This document shows, one piece after another, positions 35,901 through 45,248 of a DNA stretch of 64,000 nucleotides. The notes under the pieces are model-generated. The model ran no database searches. It saw only the letters and a list, made by a program, of their open reading frames with translations, and had not been told where the DNA came from. Location of the stretch: positions 1 to 64,000 of the forward strand of contig CAJTXL010000015.1 in the NCBI GenBank assembly GCA_910583525.1, in the 5' to 3' direction. Position 1 is the first letter of the stretch. Every line of letters begins with the position of its first letter. Made by a program: the position numbers and the translations under genes. This DNA comes from an uncultured Muribaculaceae bacterium (GTDB lineage Bacteria; Bacteroidota; Bacteroidia; Bacteroidales; Muribaculaceae).

Positions 35901-38900
35901 GTGTTTCAACAGGCTTATGCCGTCGTAGGTACGGTAATACCCCCTGACACAGAACTCCTGCCATATCTTCATGTTCTTGTCCTTTGCCTCGGCCGAATAG
36001 GTATCCATTGAGGATGAATAGTTTATTTTCACCTCCGTACCATATAGATGGCTCATGTATGCCGAATAATACTCGACAGGAATCCACCTCTCGCCGAAAT
36101 TGAAGTCAAGTTCGTCGAATGTGATCCTGCGGGGTGCGGCTTCCTGCAAGGCTTTGAGTGATTCCCCGGCCATTGCTATGTAAGGCTCAACTCCGTCATA
36201 GCCGGGAAAATCCTTTGTCCTGTCATTCTCCCTGTCTATCCATGCCTGAATCTTCTCCGCCTTCCTGACGACGTTTCCGGCAATGAAGCGGTCGGCAATC
36301 TCGTAGTTCTCCACAAGCGGATTATAATAGATATGTCCTTTGAGGCTTTCTGTCAACGTGTCCTCGTCCATGTCCGCAAGTCCGGCCATGTAGCCGAGGT
36401 TCACCTCGCCGTAACGGTTCAGGGACGCGGCGAGAGCCTCCATAGGGGAGCCGACGGATGTAACCTCGTCAACGGAAAAAGCCACGGGGTGGTCGAATAT
36501 GTCAGACTTCACGGTAACGCCGTTCTCACACCGTTCCAGCGCGAGAGCGTCACGCCCGTTTGAATCAAGCATGATGAACCTGACATTCTGTTTCTCGTTC
36601 AGATGTCCGTACCTGTCCACAAACTCGTCGTAATACTGATTCAGGTGTTCGCGCAAATGGGGTGATGCCTCGTGTGTCTCGGCCTCGTAATTGTAGAGCT
36701 GCTGATATGTTTCCGACATGGTTATATACAGCATGGCCCGCTTTGTCTGTTCCGGTTTCATATCCAGAGGCGTGAATGTCGCGCCGAGTTTTGTGACATC
36801 GGAAAGCACACCCACCATGCCGTCGGCCACCACCATTGAGCCGTTCTTGTGGAAGAACTGCAAATCCTCCGGGAATCTGCGAGGCGACATATCCTTCTCG
36901 ACCGGGACGGCCACAGTCTTTTCAGTACGGTTATTGCGTCCGGGTATGAAAATCCCTTCGGTCTTTTCAATATTCGGTTCATCGGGAACAATACCCGCAG
37001 CTTTGGCGGCAATATCCGCCTGATTTTCCGCTTCAAGCCTTGCCATTTCCTCCAGCTGGCGGTGAGCGATAGACATCATGGCCTCATAGAATCCATTGAT
37101 CGGAGGATTGTCGTCCCAGTTCAACGCACCGTAAATCTCCAGTTCTTTATCGGTAAGTTGCCGGAATCTCGCGTTCTCAGGAAGCGGTTTCTCTGCTTTC
37201 GGACGCGCCGCCGGCTTTGCCTCCGTTCTGTCGGTTCCGGCAGTGGCACGTTGGCGACGCTGCGGTTTGCCTATCGGCTCCAGCTCCCCGAAAAGATTGT
37301 AGGCGTATAGGCGCGGGTCGGGGTTGCCGCTGTAATCCGGCATACCGCTCACTTCTATCTCTTCCGCCGTTTTATCAGGCTGTGCAGGTGGGACGGCGAC
37401 AGGAGCGGCGGTTGGTTCATTAACCGGCTTGGACTTTTCTTGCGCCTGCGGTTTTACGGCTTTATTTACGGCCTTCTCTTTTTTAGGCGGTTCAAGTTGC
37501 TCACATAGAGCCACACGCTTACCGGCTCTTATGAGTTTGGGCAGATAGGTGTCGAGGGCATGGTGGGGAAATCCCGACAGCTCTATTCGGTTGTTGCGCC
37601 CGTTGGCTCTCGTTGTCAGCGTTATGCCGAGAATCTCCGATGCCGCCTTCGCGTCCTCGCCGAACATCTCATAGAAATCGCCCACACGGAAAATCAGTAT
37701 CGCATCGGGATGCTTCTTCTTCATCTCCTGATACTGCTGCAACAGCGGCGTTTCTTTCGGTATCTCGGTTCTGGTGACGCTTTCGTTCTGCTTTTCAGCT
37801 ATGCCGGCCTTTTCTTTCGGCGGATCGACAGGCTGGAGCTTCGGCGCATATCCGTTGTACCTGTCCACATCAAGACGCAGACGCATTGCAACGAGAAGGG
37901 ATGAACGGAGGTCTTTCGCAATCCCTTCCACACCTCCCGAATGTGTATATGTCATCGCGGGCTTTCCATACTGGTCTGTGCCTGTCTTGGCATCGGTGCA
38001 TATTATATTGCCGGATAACGCCTCGATAAATTTGTTCGACCGTATATTTGTTTCATGGTCGACAATGGACTGTATAAACATTTCCTCGTCGAATGAAAGG
38101 GATTTCTTATCGCTGCATTTCTGCAATACGACAAGGTCACTCCCGGCCTCCGTCCCGGCATTGTCGGTGAATGTGTTGTTGGGCAGACGGAACGCGGCCA
38201 CAAGGTTGGCACGTTTCATCATCTCCATTCTTACAAAGGGAGATGCGGCGTTTGCCACCCCCTGCGACGTGATGAAGGCGACAATGCCCCCTTCACGGAC
38301 TGAATCAAGGGCTTTGAGGAAAAAATAGTTATGTATCGCCTTCGATGCCTGAACGTATGCTGTGGTCTTGCTTGTGGAATACAGAGGGTCGGCCACCGCG
38401 AAATCCCCGAAAGGAATGTTTGATACGGCGACATCGAAGTATCCGTTGAAATCCGGCTCTATATTCTCGAAGCCTTCCACCCTCACGGATGTGGAACGGT
38501 GGAGCGCATCAAGGATCTTGCCTGTCAGCAAGTCCTTCTCAAACGACATGACTTCCATTCCGGCGTTTGTCGCCATGAATGGATCTATGAAGTCGCCGCG
38601 TCCCGCACTCGGTTCAAGAAAACGTCTCGCAATGATACCTGATTCCTGAAATGCCCCGGCTATGCTGTCGATTATCGGCTGCGGGGTGTAGAAGGCTGTC
38701 AGCACCGACGCTTTCAGAGAGTCCATGTAAGCCTTGAACTCCCTGTCGTTCTTTGAATTGTCGTGAATAAGGCGGCGAAGCTCGTATGTCGGGGTGAACA
38801 GCGGACGGTCGTTCTCGCTCCACCCGGCGGCATCGGCAAGGCTGTCGGCCGGATTGAGGATACATTTCAGGCCGCCGAATCCGGCGTATCGCCGCAGCAC

Positions 38901-39005
38901 CTGACATTCCTGAATGTCAGGGCCTCTGCGCTCGACACCGAGACGAAAGGCAAGCCTTATCGCCTCGATGTTGTCGCGCATGGTCTGGAGACGGTTATAA
39001 GTCAT
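32916..39005 (-). CDS. giant DNA methylase, MutS domain I and SNF2-type helicase protein
   Basis: ATG at 39005 gives 2029 residues. The order of domains is an N6-adenine methylase-like region (LEPSAGRGD near 131, SNIPFGDF near 197), a MutS domain I-like module (about 415-505: [37 protein letters not shown]), a Pro/Lys-rich linker, and a two-lobe helicase (FEVGCGKT near 1157, VDESHQFKN near 1323, [10 protein letters not shown] near 1665). Methylase-helicase giants on phages and ICEs, such as P1 DarB, protect incoming DNA from restriction; this role here is inference. It overlaps the DUF1896 gene by 11 bases. Confidence 0.87.
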   Translation of the reverse strand: MTYNRLQTMRDNIEAIRLAFRLGVERRGPDIQECQVLRRYAGFGGLKCILNPADSLADAAGWSENDRPLFTPTYELRRLIHDNSKNDREFKAYMDSLKASVLTAFYTPQPIIDSIAGAFQESGIIARRFLEPSAGRGDFIDPFMATNAGMEVMSFEKDLLTGKILDALHRSTSVRVEGFENIEPDFNGYFDVAVSNIPFGDFAVADPLYSTSKTTAYVQASKAIHNYFFLKALDSVREGGIVAFITSQGVANAASPFVRMEMMKRANLVAAFRLPNNTFTDNAGTEAGSDLVVLQKCSDKKSLSFDEEMFIQSIVDHETNIRSNKFIEALSGNIICTDAKTGTDQYGKPAMTYTHSGGVEGIAKDLRSSLLVAMRLRLDVDRYNGYAPKLQPVDPPKEKAGIAEKQNESVTRTEIPKETPLLQQYQEMKKKHPDAILIFRVGDFYEMFGEDAKAASEILGITLTTRANGRNNRIELSGFPHHALDTYLPKLIRAGKRVALCEQLEPPKKEKAVNKAVKPQAQEKSKPVNEPTAAPVAVPPAQPDKTAEEIEVSGMPDYSGNPDPRLYAYNLFGELEPIGKPQRRQRATAGTDRTEAKPAARPKAEKPLPENARFRQLTDKELEIYGALNWDDNPPINGFYEAMMSIAHRQLEEMARLEAENQADIAAKAAGIVPDEPNIEKTEGIFIPGRNNRTEKTVAVPVEKDMSPRRFPEDLQFFHKNGSMVVADGMVGVLSDVTKLGATFTPLDMKPEQTKRAMLYITMSETYQQLYNYEAETHEASPHLREHLNQYYDEFVDRYGHLNEKQNVRFIMLDSNGRDALALERCENGVTVKSDIFDHPVAFSVDEVTSVGSPMEALAASLNRYGEVNLGYMAGLADMDEDTLTESLKGHIYYNPLVENYEIADRFIAGNVVRKAEKIQAWIDRENDRTKDFPGYDGVEPYIAMAGESLKALQEAAPRRITFDELDFNFGERWIPVEYYSAYMSHLYGTEVKINYSSSMDTYSAEAKDKNMKIWQEFCVRGYYRTYDGISLLKHALHNTVPDIKKSGGKDEDGREIKVPDSQAIQLANNKIDEIRDGFSEWLSNQPEETRERLVSLYNSKFNCFVRPRYDGSHQTFPGLNMRLLGERYGISSIYPSQKDCIWMLKQNGGGICDFEVGCGKTLIMCIAAHEMKRLGLAHKPMIIGLKANVAEIAMTYQSAYPEARILFADERSFTAQNRVAFFNNIRNNDYDCVIMSHDQFGKIPQSPEMQQRILQAELDTVEENLEVLRRQGHDVSRGMLKGLIKRKENLTAKIATIKYKMDKEKDDMVDFKQMGIDHIFVDESHQFKNLMFNTRHDRVAGLGNSEGSQRALNLLYALRTIQERTGKDLGATFLSGTTISNSLTELYLLFKYLRPNELERQEIRCFDAWAAIFAKKTTDFEFNVTNNIVQKERFRYFIKVPELAAFYNEITDYRTAEDVGVDRPVKNEILHNIPPTPQQEEFIRKLMKFAESGDATILGRGKLSDSEEKAKMLIATDYARKMALDMRMIDPSYEDDPNNKASHCARLIAEYYHRFDEQKGTQFVFSDLGTYKPGEWNVYSEIKRKLIEDYGIPAQEIRFIQECKSERARKAVIQSMNEGNVRVLFGSTSMLGTGVNAQKRAVCIHHLDTPWRPSDLTQRNGRAIRAGNEIAKMYADNRVDVIIYAVEKSLDSYKFNLLHCKATFIDQLKSGALGARTIDEGAMDEKNGMNFSEYMAILSGNTDLLEKAKLEKRIAALESERKAHGKGKADSEFRLTTITHDIANNEETIKRMKADVARYEAVVRRDKEGNPINDLTIDTCTLTDEKNMGVHLQGLAQRTDTHGQYQRIGEVYGFPVSIISERVLADGQEKVQNRFVVEGGYKYKYNNGFIAMSDTHAACMNFVNALEKIPGIIAQYEERTAELKADVPVLEAIVAKPWGKEDELKGLKSELAALDRKITAELAPKHEDKNDGVENKPESSEKVDAPAQSEGAGKSMVAEPSAPGYGISRRSYAENNAGIQRRPPGRRI

Positions 39006-39486
39006 AGCCGTCAAGTCTCTCCGTCACTGTACCAAGAATTTCAAGGCGCATCGCCTGATAATCCCCACGGTCGAGGAAATCCCCGTTTACGCCGTGCCTG
39101 TCGAGTATGGCGTTTATCTCGCTGTCATGGGTGAAATGTATCGCCGTGACCTCCCATGTCTCGGAAGATAGCCTGCGCCAGCAATCTTCCTCCAAGATGT
39201 TGTATATTATATCATAACGGGATACATATATCCCTTTGAGAAGTGTCCGCATCGCCATTTCCTGACAGATATACGGCGGACGTCCGGCGGCAAATGCCTC
39301 TGTATATGTGTCAAGGGCATCATCGATACGGCTTTCTATGAATTTCGGTGTGTTCTCTTTCTCAAAATGGTGTTCGCTGAGGTGCTTGCGGAGATAGCCG
39401 TTATAGAAATCGGGGTCTCCGAATCCCTGGGTGGTTTTCATTTCTGGGTGGATTTGCGTATAACGCAGCCGTTCCGGATATATCAT
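38995..39486 (-). CDS. DUF1896 family protein
   Basis: ATG at 39486 gives 163 residues; a TTG four codons earlier is the only longer start. The sequence is helical and contains the DUF1896 landmarks [20 protein letters not shown] and [16 protein letters not shown] helix (here [16 protein letters not shown]). Function is unknown; the gene is regularly found before the large methylase/helicase gene in these elements, and the two overlap here. Confidence 0.8.
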   Translation of the reverse strand: MIYPERLRYTQIHPEMKTTQGFGDPDFYNGYLRKHLSEHHFEKENTPKFIESRIDDALDTYTEAFAAGRPPYICQEMAMRTLLKGIYVSRYDIIYNILEEDCWRRLSSETWEVTAIHFTHDSEINAILDRHGVNGDFLDRGDYQAMRLEILGTVTERLDGYDL

Positions 39487-39523
39487 GTCGGACGGCAAGG
39501 CCGGCTCATGCGCCGATATAAAA

Positions 39524-39548
39524 GTAGGCGGGTTTCCCTCCCGCCTAC
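39524..39548 (-). terminator. intrinsic terminator after the topoisomerase-like gene
   Basis: GTAGGCGGG (39524-39532) pairs perfectly with CCCGCCTAC (39540-39548), and the minus strand continues TTTTATAT. It ends the 42781-39654 transcript and isolates the DUF1896 and methylase/helicase genes. Confidence 0.8.
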
Positions 39549-39653
39549 TGCCACTTTATCCACAGCCAAAAACGACAACTCCGTTTCTGCACTGCGATTC
39601 AGTGGCTAAGTTAGTCATTTATTCGCAGACGGCGAAATAAGATCTGCATTTGC

Positions 39654-40619
39654 TCACTCTCCCGCCATGCCGGGTGTGAACACGTCGAGGATGTGCGATG
39701 CCGTGACGGTATAGAGCATATCTTCCTCGCGTGACAGGTCTATGGGGTACAGGCCCGTGAGCATGATACCGTGATGTGCGGCTGTCTCTTCCGTCCTGAA
39801 TACCTCGTTCCCGGTAACGGCGGCTGATTCCGCCTTCTTGCCGAGGACGGGGTGATAACGCAGATTGGCGAATACAGTCCCGGCGTTGTCGAGAATATGG
39901 GCCGGAAGTGTTGTCGCATTGTCGGCGGGGTAGCTGACAAGGCCTTTGTTGTAGAGGGCGTATGCAACTCCCGCGGTCTTGGCCGGTGACCACCCCCACA
40001 GTCTGAGCGCGGCGGCTTTGAGATCTTCCATGCACCATAGTTTGTCGGACGGTTCGGCTTGCGAATAGTCCGGCTCAATCGGACGCGCCCCTATCGAGTA
40101 TTCGGCTATTGCGTTGTCATGGAAGCCGCCGTAGCCTTCCGGCTCATTGCCGTCGCCGTAGAACGCGGCGGTAATCTCACTGCGGGTTATGGAGTTGAGC
40201 CACAGGCGGCCCACCGGACGGGGTACGCCTATGTAGTTGCTGATACAGGCAAACATCACCTCGCCGGGAGCGGACGGCTTCATGGCATTATAGACTTTGC
40301 CGGAATTTTTCCAAAGGCGTTCTATGACGCTCATCTGTGCGGTGTCCCTGTCGTCGGGGCGACGGGTGTTTTTCCCTTTGCTGTCTTTGCGGATGTTGAA
40401 ATTGAAGTTGGCCGCAAAGGTCTCGTCGGCCGTCATGTCGGACGACACGGTGAACTGGAATTTGCATTTGGGACGTGCGGAGATGATTCCGCCGCCTGTC
40501 CATGTCACGGCGATGCCGTTCTTTCCGAAGTATCCCTTGTCCGGCACGTTGATGTCCAATGCCTGTGCGATAGCCTTCGCCACCGTGCGGCTTTCTGTGA
40601 TTATAAGTATATTGTTCAT
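39654..40619 (-). CDS. topoisomerase IA-like protein, shortened and degenerate
   Basis: The 321-residue protein starts with a toprim-like strand (ILIITESRTVAKAIAQAL) and later has TAGVAYALYNKGLVSYPADN, which matches the catalytic-Tyr region of TopB-type enzymes (Tyr230), and HHGIMLTGLYP. The Arg following SYP in active enzymes is Ala232, and the toprim Asp-x-Asp pair is not found. The length is about half that of TopB. It may be an inactive DNA-binding or regulatory derivative, or part of a two-subunit enzyme. Confidence 0.72.
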   Translation of the reverse strand: MNNILIITESRTVAKAIAQALDINVPDKGYFGKNGIAVTWTGGGIISARPKCKFQFTVSSDMTADETFAANFNFNIRKDSKGKNTRRPDDRDTAQMSVIERLWKNSGKVYNAMKPSAPGEVMFACISNYIGVPRPVGRLWLNSITRSEITAAFYGDGNEPEGYGGFHDNAIAEYSIGARPIEPDYSQAEPSDKLWCMEDLKAAALRLWGWSPAKTAGVAYALYNKGLVSYPADNATTLPAHILDNAGTVFANLRYHPVLGKKAESAAVTGNEVFRTEETAAHHGIMLTGLYPIDLSREEDMLYTVTASHILDVFTPGMAGE

Positions 40620-40680
40620 TCTTTTTTACGGTTGTATGGTTTTTGGATGTTGGATAAAGTGGGCGGGGCTGTGCGGGAGG

Positions 40681-42048
40681 TCAGATCTTGCGCCCCTTCG
40701 ATTTTTTCTGCTGTTCCTCGTTCTTGGGAGCGGTCTGGCCTCTGTCGAGCGGTTCTCCGACTTTTTTTGTCGCCTCGTCGGTCTTGCCGTCGTTGTTCAC
40801 GGCCAGCTGTGTACGGCTTTCGTTGGCGGGGGTGATGCCCTCTGCCTGCCGAGGGTCTTTGAAGGAGGTTGTCGGACGCTGCTTCTCCATGTTGAATGTC
40901 AGATAGACGGTGCAGGGATTCCCCTGCTTGTCCACCATATTTTCAAGGACGACGGTTTTCCCGGCCACATAGTCCGACTGCTGCTGTTCGCTCATAGGGA
41001 CACCCGACCACTTTGTGATCGGCTTTATCCTGCCGTCCTCGGTGAGCCACGTCGAGCGTTTCTGTCCCTTGTCCTGTGCCTCTTTCAGTGATTTGTCGGC
41101 CGGGACGAACTCTATATCACGCCTGTCCGCGCTTACTTGGAGAGTTACGGTGTATTCCTTGCCGTTGCGGTCTTTTATCTTTTTGTCAGGAATGGCCATG
41201 CCGTTTTTCAGTATGCCGATTTCGGCATTGCTCAGTTTTGTCTGCCCGACAGTGTCCTTTATATACACATCTTTGGCCGGGACGCTGAGGATTTCGTTTG
41301 TCTGGCGGTCGATGCTGATGAACGACGGGACAATCTCGCCGGTTTCCTTGTCAACGATGTCGGCGAGACGTCCGAGGTTGCCGGTGGTGAGAAGGTTCTG
41401 CTTGTCCTCTTCGGTGAATTTCACCCCGTTGAACTCTTCTTTGAGATTGGGGTGCTTGCGTATGAAATGCGGGACAACCTTTATATTGCCGCCGGCATCT
41501 TCCCTCAGCGACAGACGGGCCTCCAGCTGGTATTTCTCGCCCCCGAATGTCGGCGTGATTGTGACGAGCCGGGATTTGCGGTTGTAAAGCATCTCCCTCA
41601 GATCGCCGCTCTTTTCAAGCGCGTCGCGGTCGATGCCCCATTTCTCTTTAAGCTCCTGCCAGTTGACTTTGGTTTCGTCAATGGCATGGCTTTTACGGGT
41701 GGTCTCCTTTGCCTCCACTTTCGCGTCGGCAAGCAGTTCCTTGTTCTTTTCGGGGTCTTTGAGGGCGTCCTCCACCACCGGCCCGACGCTGTTCACGGTA
41801 TCCGCGTCTATCTTGTAGAATCCGAACAGTGACGGGTTCTTGCACTGCCTCACGAAGTTCGAGAGGAAGGCTTCCAGCGGGTTCTTGTGGATGTCGAACA
41901 CGACAAGGTCACTCAGCTTTGCAGTTCTGGAGGCCGTCATGTCGGGTGTGCCGTCCTGTTTCAGCCCTCTCACCGCGCCCGTTTCGCCGGTCTCGGTGTT
42001 CTTGGCGATAAGGACTTGGTCTTTTTCTATATTCTGGTCTTGTGCCAT
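40681..42048 (-). CDS. DUF4099/DUF3945 protein of the ICE
   Basis: The 455-residue soluble protein contains a DUF4099-like region (about 120-220: WQELKEKWGIDRDALEKSGD, LVTITPTFGG) and DUF3945-like repeats (DRQTNEILSVPAKDVYI, then LSNAEIGILKNGMAIPDKKI). The C-terminus is Lys/Gln-rich and disordered. Such proteins are common beside topoisomerase-like genes in Bacteroidota elements; function unknown. Confidence 0.82.
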   Translation of the reverse strand: MAQDQNIEKDQVLIAKNTETGETGAVRGLKQDGTPDMTASRTAKLSDLVVFDIHKNPLEAFLSNFVRQCKNPSLFGFYKIDADTVNSVGPVVEDALKDPEKNKELLADAKVEAKETTRKSHAIDETKVNWQELKEKWGIDRDALEKSGDLREMLYNRKSRLVTITPTFGGEKYQLEARLSLREDAGGNIKVVPHFIRKHPNLKEEFNGVKFTEEDKQNLLTTGNLGRLADIVDKETGEIVPSFISIDRQTNEILSVPAKDVYIKDTVGQTKLSNAEIGILKNGMAIPDKKIKDRNGKEYTVTLQVSADRRDIEFVPADKSLKEAQDKGQKRSTWLTEDGRIKPITKWSGVPMSEQQQSDYVAGKTVVLENMVDKQGNPCTVYLTFNMEKQRPTTSFKDPRQAEGITPANESRTQLAVNNDGKTDEATKKVGEPLDRGQTAPKNEEQQKKSKGRKI

Positions 42049-42086
42049 ATTGTCTGATTTTTGTTTTTATGTTTATTTATTCCGGC

Positions 42087-42374
42087 TCATACGCCGCAAT
42101 CCCCGAAGAAGTAGTCGAGAACATCGGCCGGGAGGTAGAACACAGGCCCGTTGGGTGTTTTCTGTATGTAAGGGAGGACGCCTTTCGCCCTGAGATTGTA
42201 TTGCTGGCGTGTGCAGAGGCCGAATCTCCGTTCCACATCTTTCGGTGTCCACCGCCTCGGTTCTTCCGTGACCGCGTCTTTGCCTTTGGCGGTAATCCTG
42301 CGTTCAAGTGTGTCAACCCTCTCGATGACTGTTTGCAGAAGGCCGATGATTGTCTTTTCACATTTCTGCCTCAT
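42087..42374 (-). CDS. small helix-turn-helix protein, excisionase-like
   Basis: The 95-residue protein has a short coiled-coil start and a winged helix-turn-helix of the excisionase/MerR type (RWTPKDVERRFGLCTRQQYN, then VFYLPADVLDYF). It overlaps the upstream gene by 4 bases. It may control excision or operon expression. Confidence 0.72.
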   Translation of the reverse strand: MRQKCEKTIIGLLQTVIERVDTLERRITAKGKDAVTEEPRRWTPKDVERRFGLCTRQQYNLRAKGVLPYIQKTPNGPVFYLPADVLDYFFGDCGV

Positions 42375-42781
42375 ACATAACTGCGTTTTGATTTGATTGA
42401 CCTCTTGTAAAGAATCCTGTCGAGGGCCGAGCGATGCCAGCTCAGTCCGTGCCGGCTGATCTTGTCGGTGACTTCGCCGAGGATGAACTTGGTGTCCCCG
42501 TTCTCACGTACCGACGTGAATCCGTAATCCTTGAGCCTGCGGTAGAAAGTCCGCTCACTCACGCCCAGGAGTGCCTGAAACTCCTGGCGGTCGATGCGGT
42601 ATTCACGCTCTGCGTCGGTCAGGGGGCTGTGGCCGTCGTTCTGACTGCCGGGGTTTGTCGCCGGTATCGCACGTCCGTCCTGCATTAGCGATACCAGCAT
42701 TGCGACAGTGCCGCGGAGTTCCGTCAGTTCGGCCCTCATAGCACTTAACTCGCTGCTTGAAACGGTAATTGTTCCAGTCAT
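42371..42781 (-). CDS. helix-turn-helix protein with N-terminal coiled coil
   Basis: The 136-residue protein begins with a coiled coil (LSAMRAELTELRGTVAMLVS) and a C-terminal helix-turn-helix (RQEFQALLGVSERTFYRRLK). Paired with the downstream 95-residue protein, with which it overlaps, it probably forms a regulatory unit for the ICE. Confidence 0.7.
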   Translation of the reverse strand: MTGTITVSSSELSAMRAELTELRGTVAMLVSLMQDGRAIPATNPGSQNDGHSPLTDAEREYRIDRQEFQALLGVSERTFYRRLKDYGFTSVRENGDTKFILGEVTDKISRHGLSWHRSALDRILYKRSIKSKRSYV

Positions 42782-43047
42782 TTGAAGTAGTGATTAGGTG
42801 TCGGGGAGCGAATCTGACGATTCATACTCCGGTTATATTTGTATTTCCTCTCTGATGTCCGTGCCGCCATACATGGCGGCGGATGTTCAAGGGGGAGGCG
42901 GTCTTTGTCTGTCTTTCATCGTTAAATACTCGTTTTAATTATCACTATGGCGAATTTCAGTGATAAAACGCTGGCAATGTGGACTATTCCCTGACACATC
43001 CCTGCCATTGTACTGCCAACTTCCTGCCACCCGGCAATAAAGACCGC
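42782..43047. other. spacer with iterated TGCCA/TGGCA half-sites
   Basis: No gene is seen. From about 42972 to 43036 the pentamer TGGCA or TGCCA and a close variant recur five times. A similar cluster lies in 43575-43637 on the other side of the next gene. These may be binding sites for integrase or the excisionase-like proteins. Confidence 0.4.
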
Positions 43048-43392
43048 TCATCTGCGTTTGTTGTATCTGCCCTCGCAGTAATAGCCCACCGAGCCGCCGT
43101 CTATAAGTCTGGTCTCGGCCCATTCCCGAAGTTCCGAAATCTTGAAATGCAACCGGTTACCGAATTTGTGGTACGGTATGCTGCCCGATGATGTTTCCTT
43201 GTAGAGCTGTCCTTTGGCTATGCGGTAGCCGTTGGAATTGAGAAAATCCAACGCGCCTTCGATGTCAACCGAATCGGAATCCTGTTTTGGCCTGATTGCG
43301 GCAATTACTCTGTCTATACAGCCGGATACGGCGGTCTCTATCATCTCCCTTACTTTTTCGACAGGGAGAATCACAAGGTTTGTGTTGTCCAT
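43048..43392 (-). CDS. excisionase-like helix-turn-helix protein
   Basis: The 114-residue protein contains an excisionase-type winged helix region (DIEGALDFLNSNGYRIAKGQ, then IPYHKFGNRLHFKISELREW), the common fold for Xis and HTH_17 proteins. Next to the integrase, it is the best candidate for an ICE excisionase or recombination directionality factor. Confidence 0.75.
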   Translation of the reverse strand: MDNTNLVILPVEKVREMIETAVSGCIDRVIAAIRPKQDSDSVDIEGALDFLNSNGYRIAKGQLYKETSSGSIPYHKFGNRLHFKISELREWAETRLIDGGSVGYYCEGRYNKRR

Positions 43393-43695
43393 TTATCGTA
43401 AGCGGATACTGCGGATTATTTCTGGAATCCCACTTGTTGTATGTGGTGAATATGTCCGGTACGGACGGGGTATTGTGGATACAGTTTTTAGGGTTTGTAT
43501 TGACCGCGTTTCGCGGTGTCCCGCAGCACTGAATAAAACAACAAGGATCAGGACGCTTTTGATTTTATAAATATGTCAATGGCAAGATATTGGCAATATT
43601 TTGTCATAGGCTTGGCAGTACGGCAAACAGCCGGCAAATCCTTGTGGGATCTGTCGGCTGTTCCGAATAGGGTATGTTTGTTTTTTATTGCTGTG
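43393..43695. other. spacer with TGGCA iterations and a long hairpin
   Basis: No gene is seen. The stretch contains five GGCA-type half-sites (43575-43637) and a long hairpin, AACAGCCG...CGGCTGTT (about 43626-43662), located just after the integrase stop. The hairpin may act as a terminator, although no strong T run follows. Confidence 0.45.
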
Positions 43696-44949
43696 TCAGC
43701 ACCCGGCCACGTTGAAGCGTATCTCGCCGAGCGAGTTGATCGCGTCCTGTTTAAGGCTGTCAACGACATGGAGATACCTTTCTGTCATTTTGAGCGACGT
43801 GTGGCCTAAAAGACTTGACACGGTCTTTATGTTCGCGCCCCGGTTAAGCACGTTCACCGCGAAGCTGTGGCGCGCGCAATGCCACGATATTTTCTTTCTG
43901 ATACCGGCCTTTTGCACCCATTTGCCCAGATAGCGGTTGCAGGTGTCGTATTGAGGCACGTTGAATATCCGTGCGTCGTAGTTGTCGCCTTCGGGCTGTC
44001 CGATAAGACGTATCAGAGTGTCGTTGAGCGGCACGATAACCCAGCTGCAATTGCTGTGTCCCTTCGTTTTCTGCTGTTGGAAACGGAGTGTCTTTGTGGT
44101 GTAGTCAACATTGCGGTAGGTCAGCTTGCTGGTGTCGCACCACCGCGCCCCGGTATATAGCCCGAAGATGAACGCACGGTGTACCTCGGTCTTTTCCCCC
44201 TTGAAGCGTGTCGCCACGAGGCGGTCTATCTCGTCGGGGAGAAGAATCTCCTTCTGGAGCGTCATGTTGTCGTTCTTTATCACGAAGCCCCGGCACGGGT
44301 TCTTCTTGATAAGGTCTTTGTCCACCGCGGCCGTCACCATGCGCTTGAACATACGGAAATAGGCTTTAGGCCCGTCGCCCTTGCCGTTGGCTTTGAGGTA
44401 TTCCACGAACGCCGCCACCATTTCGGGGGTCAGTTGTGTCATCTTCAGGCTGTCCTTGAATTTCTCGTATCGCGGGGTGGATTCGAGGAATCTGATAAAC
44501 TTTTTCAGTCCGCGTAGCTGTGTTTCCTGAATATGCTTTGTCAGGGCCGGGGATTTGCAGAACTCGCGGCAGAACTCTATGAAGTCCTCGTCCATCTCCT
44601 TGCGGAGACGGTAGCCCTCCCTGTCCTCCAGAAAGGTCTGCTCACGCTCGAAGCGGATTCTTTCTGCAAGTGCGAGGGTGTTCTTGTTCTGCAAACGCTC
44701 CTGGGTGGTTCGCGGGTGAAGCCATATATAGAGGTTGAGGTTCTCTTTCTTGCGGGAGTGCTTGATCTTGAATTTTGGTTTTCCCGCCATTGCCCCCTCT
44801 GTGTAGAACACCTGATTGCCCTCGTCGTCAAGGACGGGGGTCTCGGTTCGTCCGATGTAGTATTCCAGATAGAGGCTGGCGCGTCCGTCGCTCAACTCGG
44901 ACTGCTGGAGCTTGGGATTCTGTTTTCTGCGATTTTCTATTTTTGCCAT
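43696..44949 (-). CDS. int: ICE tyrosine integrase
   Basis: ATG at 44949 gives 417 residues and follows a promoter core by about 20 bases; a longer reading begins upstream of that core and is rejected. There is an N-terminal Arm domain, a SAM-like core-binding domain (about 145-235) and a catalytic domain with the Arg in GLYTGARWCDTSKL, HCARHSFAVNV, LLGHTSLKMTERYLHV with Tyr392 as nucleophile. It is the integrase expected to move the element and lies at the right end near dnaK. Confidence 0.93.
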   Translation of the reverse strand: MAKIENRRKQNPKLQQSELSDGRASLYLEYYIGRTETPVLDDEGNQVFYTEGAMAGKPKFKIKHSRKKENLNLYIWLHPRTTQERLQNKNTLALAERIRFEREQTFLEDREGYRLRKEMDEDFIEFCREFCKSPALTKHIQETQLRGLKKFIRFLESTPRYEKFKDSLKMTQLTPEMVAAFVEYLKANGKGDGPKAYFRMFKRMVTAAVDKDLIKKNPCRGFVIKNDNMTLQKEILLPDEIDRLVATRFKGEKTEVHRAFIFGLYTGARWCDTSKLTYRNVDYTTKTLRFQQQKTKGHSNCSWVIVPLNDTLIRLIGQPEGDNYDARIFNVPQYDTCNRYLGKWVQKAGIRKKISWHCARHSFAVNVLNRGANIKTVSSLLGHTSLKMTERYLHVVDSLKQDAINSLGEIRFNVAGC

Positions 44950-44966
44950 AAATCTTAAATTTTGCG

Positions 44967-44974
44967 CAAAGATA
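44967..44974 (-). promoter_or_regulatory. integrase promoter core TATCTTTG
   Basis: The minus strand reads TATCTTTG, matching TANNTTTG, with a weak TTTT upstream at 20 bases. It places the transcript start about 10 bases before the integrase ATG. Confidence 0.65.
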
Positions 44975-45187
44975 AAGTGAGGTATAAGAATTTGAAAATC
45001 GCCATTTACAGTCCTTAACACTTCAATGCCCCCTAATGTTCTTGAAATGAAGTACAAAACGTGTACTCATTGAGAAAACAGCCCCAAAACCGGCCAAACC
45101 ACCGAAAATCAATATCTTGCTAAAACGCTCATCTGCCTACTCTTAATTTATCTCCCGTTTTTGCTGGTTTATATCGCGCAGAATTAC
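44975..45187. other. right ICE junction region
   Basis: No gene is seen between the integrase promoter and the dnaK terminator. The attachment site should lie here, but I could not match it to a second copy in the window. Confidence 0.45.
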
Positions 45188-45224
45188 AAAAAAAGTGCGA
45201 ATTTCGTTATGAAATCCGCACTTT
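45188..45224 (-). terminator. dnaK terminator
   Basis: CGCACTTT (45217-45224) and AAAGTGCG (45192-45199) form the outer stem, with further pairing GATTTC/GAAAT inside, and a T run opposite 45188-45194 follows on the minus strand. It lies about 25 bases after the dnaK stop. Confidence 0.85.
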
Positions 45225-45248
45225 TATGTGGTTTAAAGAGTCTTAATT

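Larger units (their letters stand above)
11143..45187. mobile_element. CTnDOT-type integrative and conjugative element (ends approximate)
   Basis: The element carries a full type IV secretion operon in traA-to-traQ order, mobA-mobB-mobC, an oriT-like region, a large methylase/helicase gene, excisionase-like small proteins and a tyrosine integrase at its right end. The right end must fall between the integrase promoter (about 44974) and the dnaK terminator (45188). The left end is not defined: I found no direct repeat matching the right junction. The boundary given is the edge of the recombinase gene, and the AT-rich RiPP operon further left may also be cargo. No resistance gene or rteAB-like regulator was seen. 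Confidence 0.8.

Noticed and set aside
45000..45187. Direct-repeat attachment core at the right ICE end
   Set aside because: I compared short A/T-rich words with the left flank by eye and found nothing above chance; no att site is claimed.
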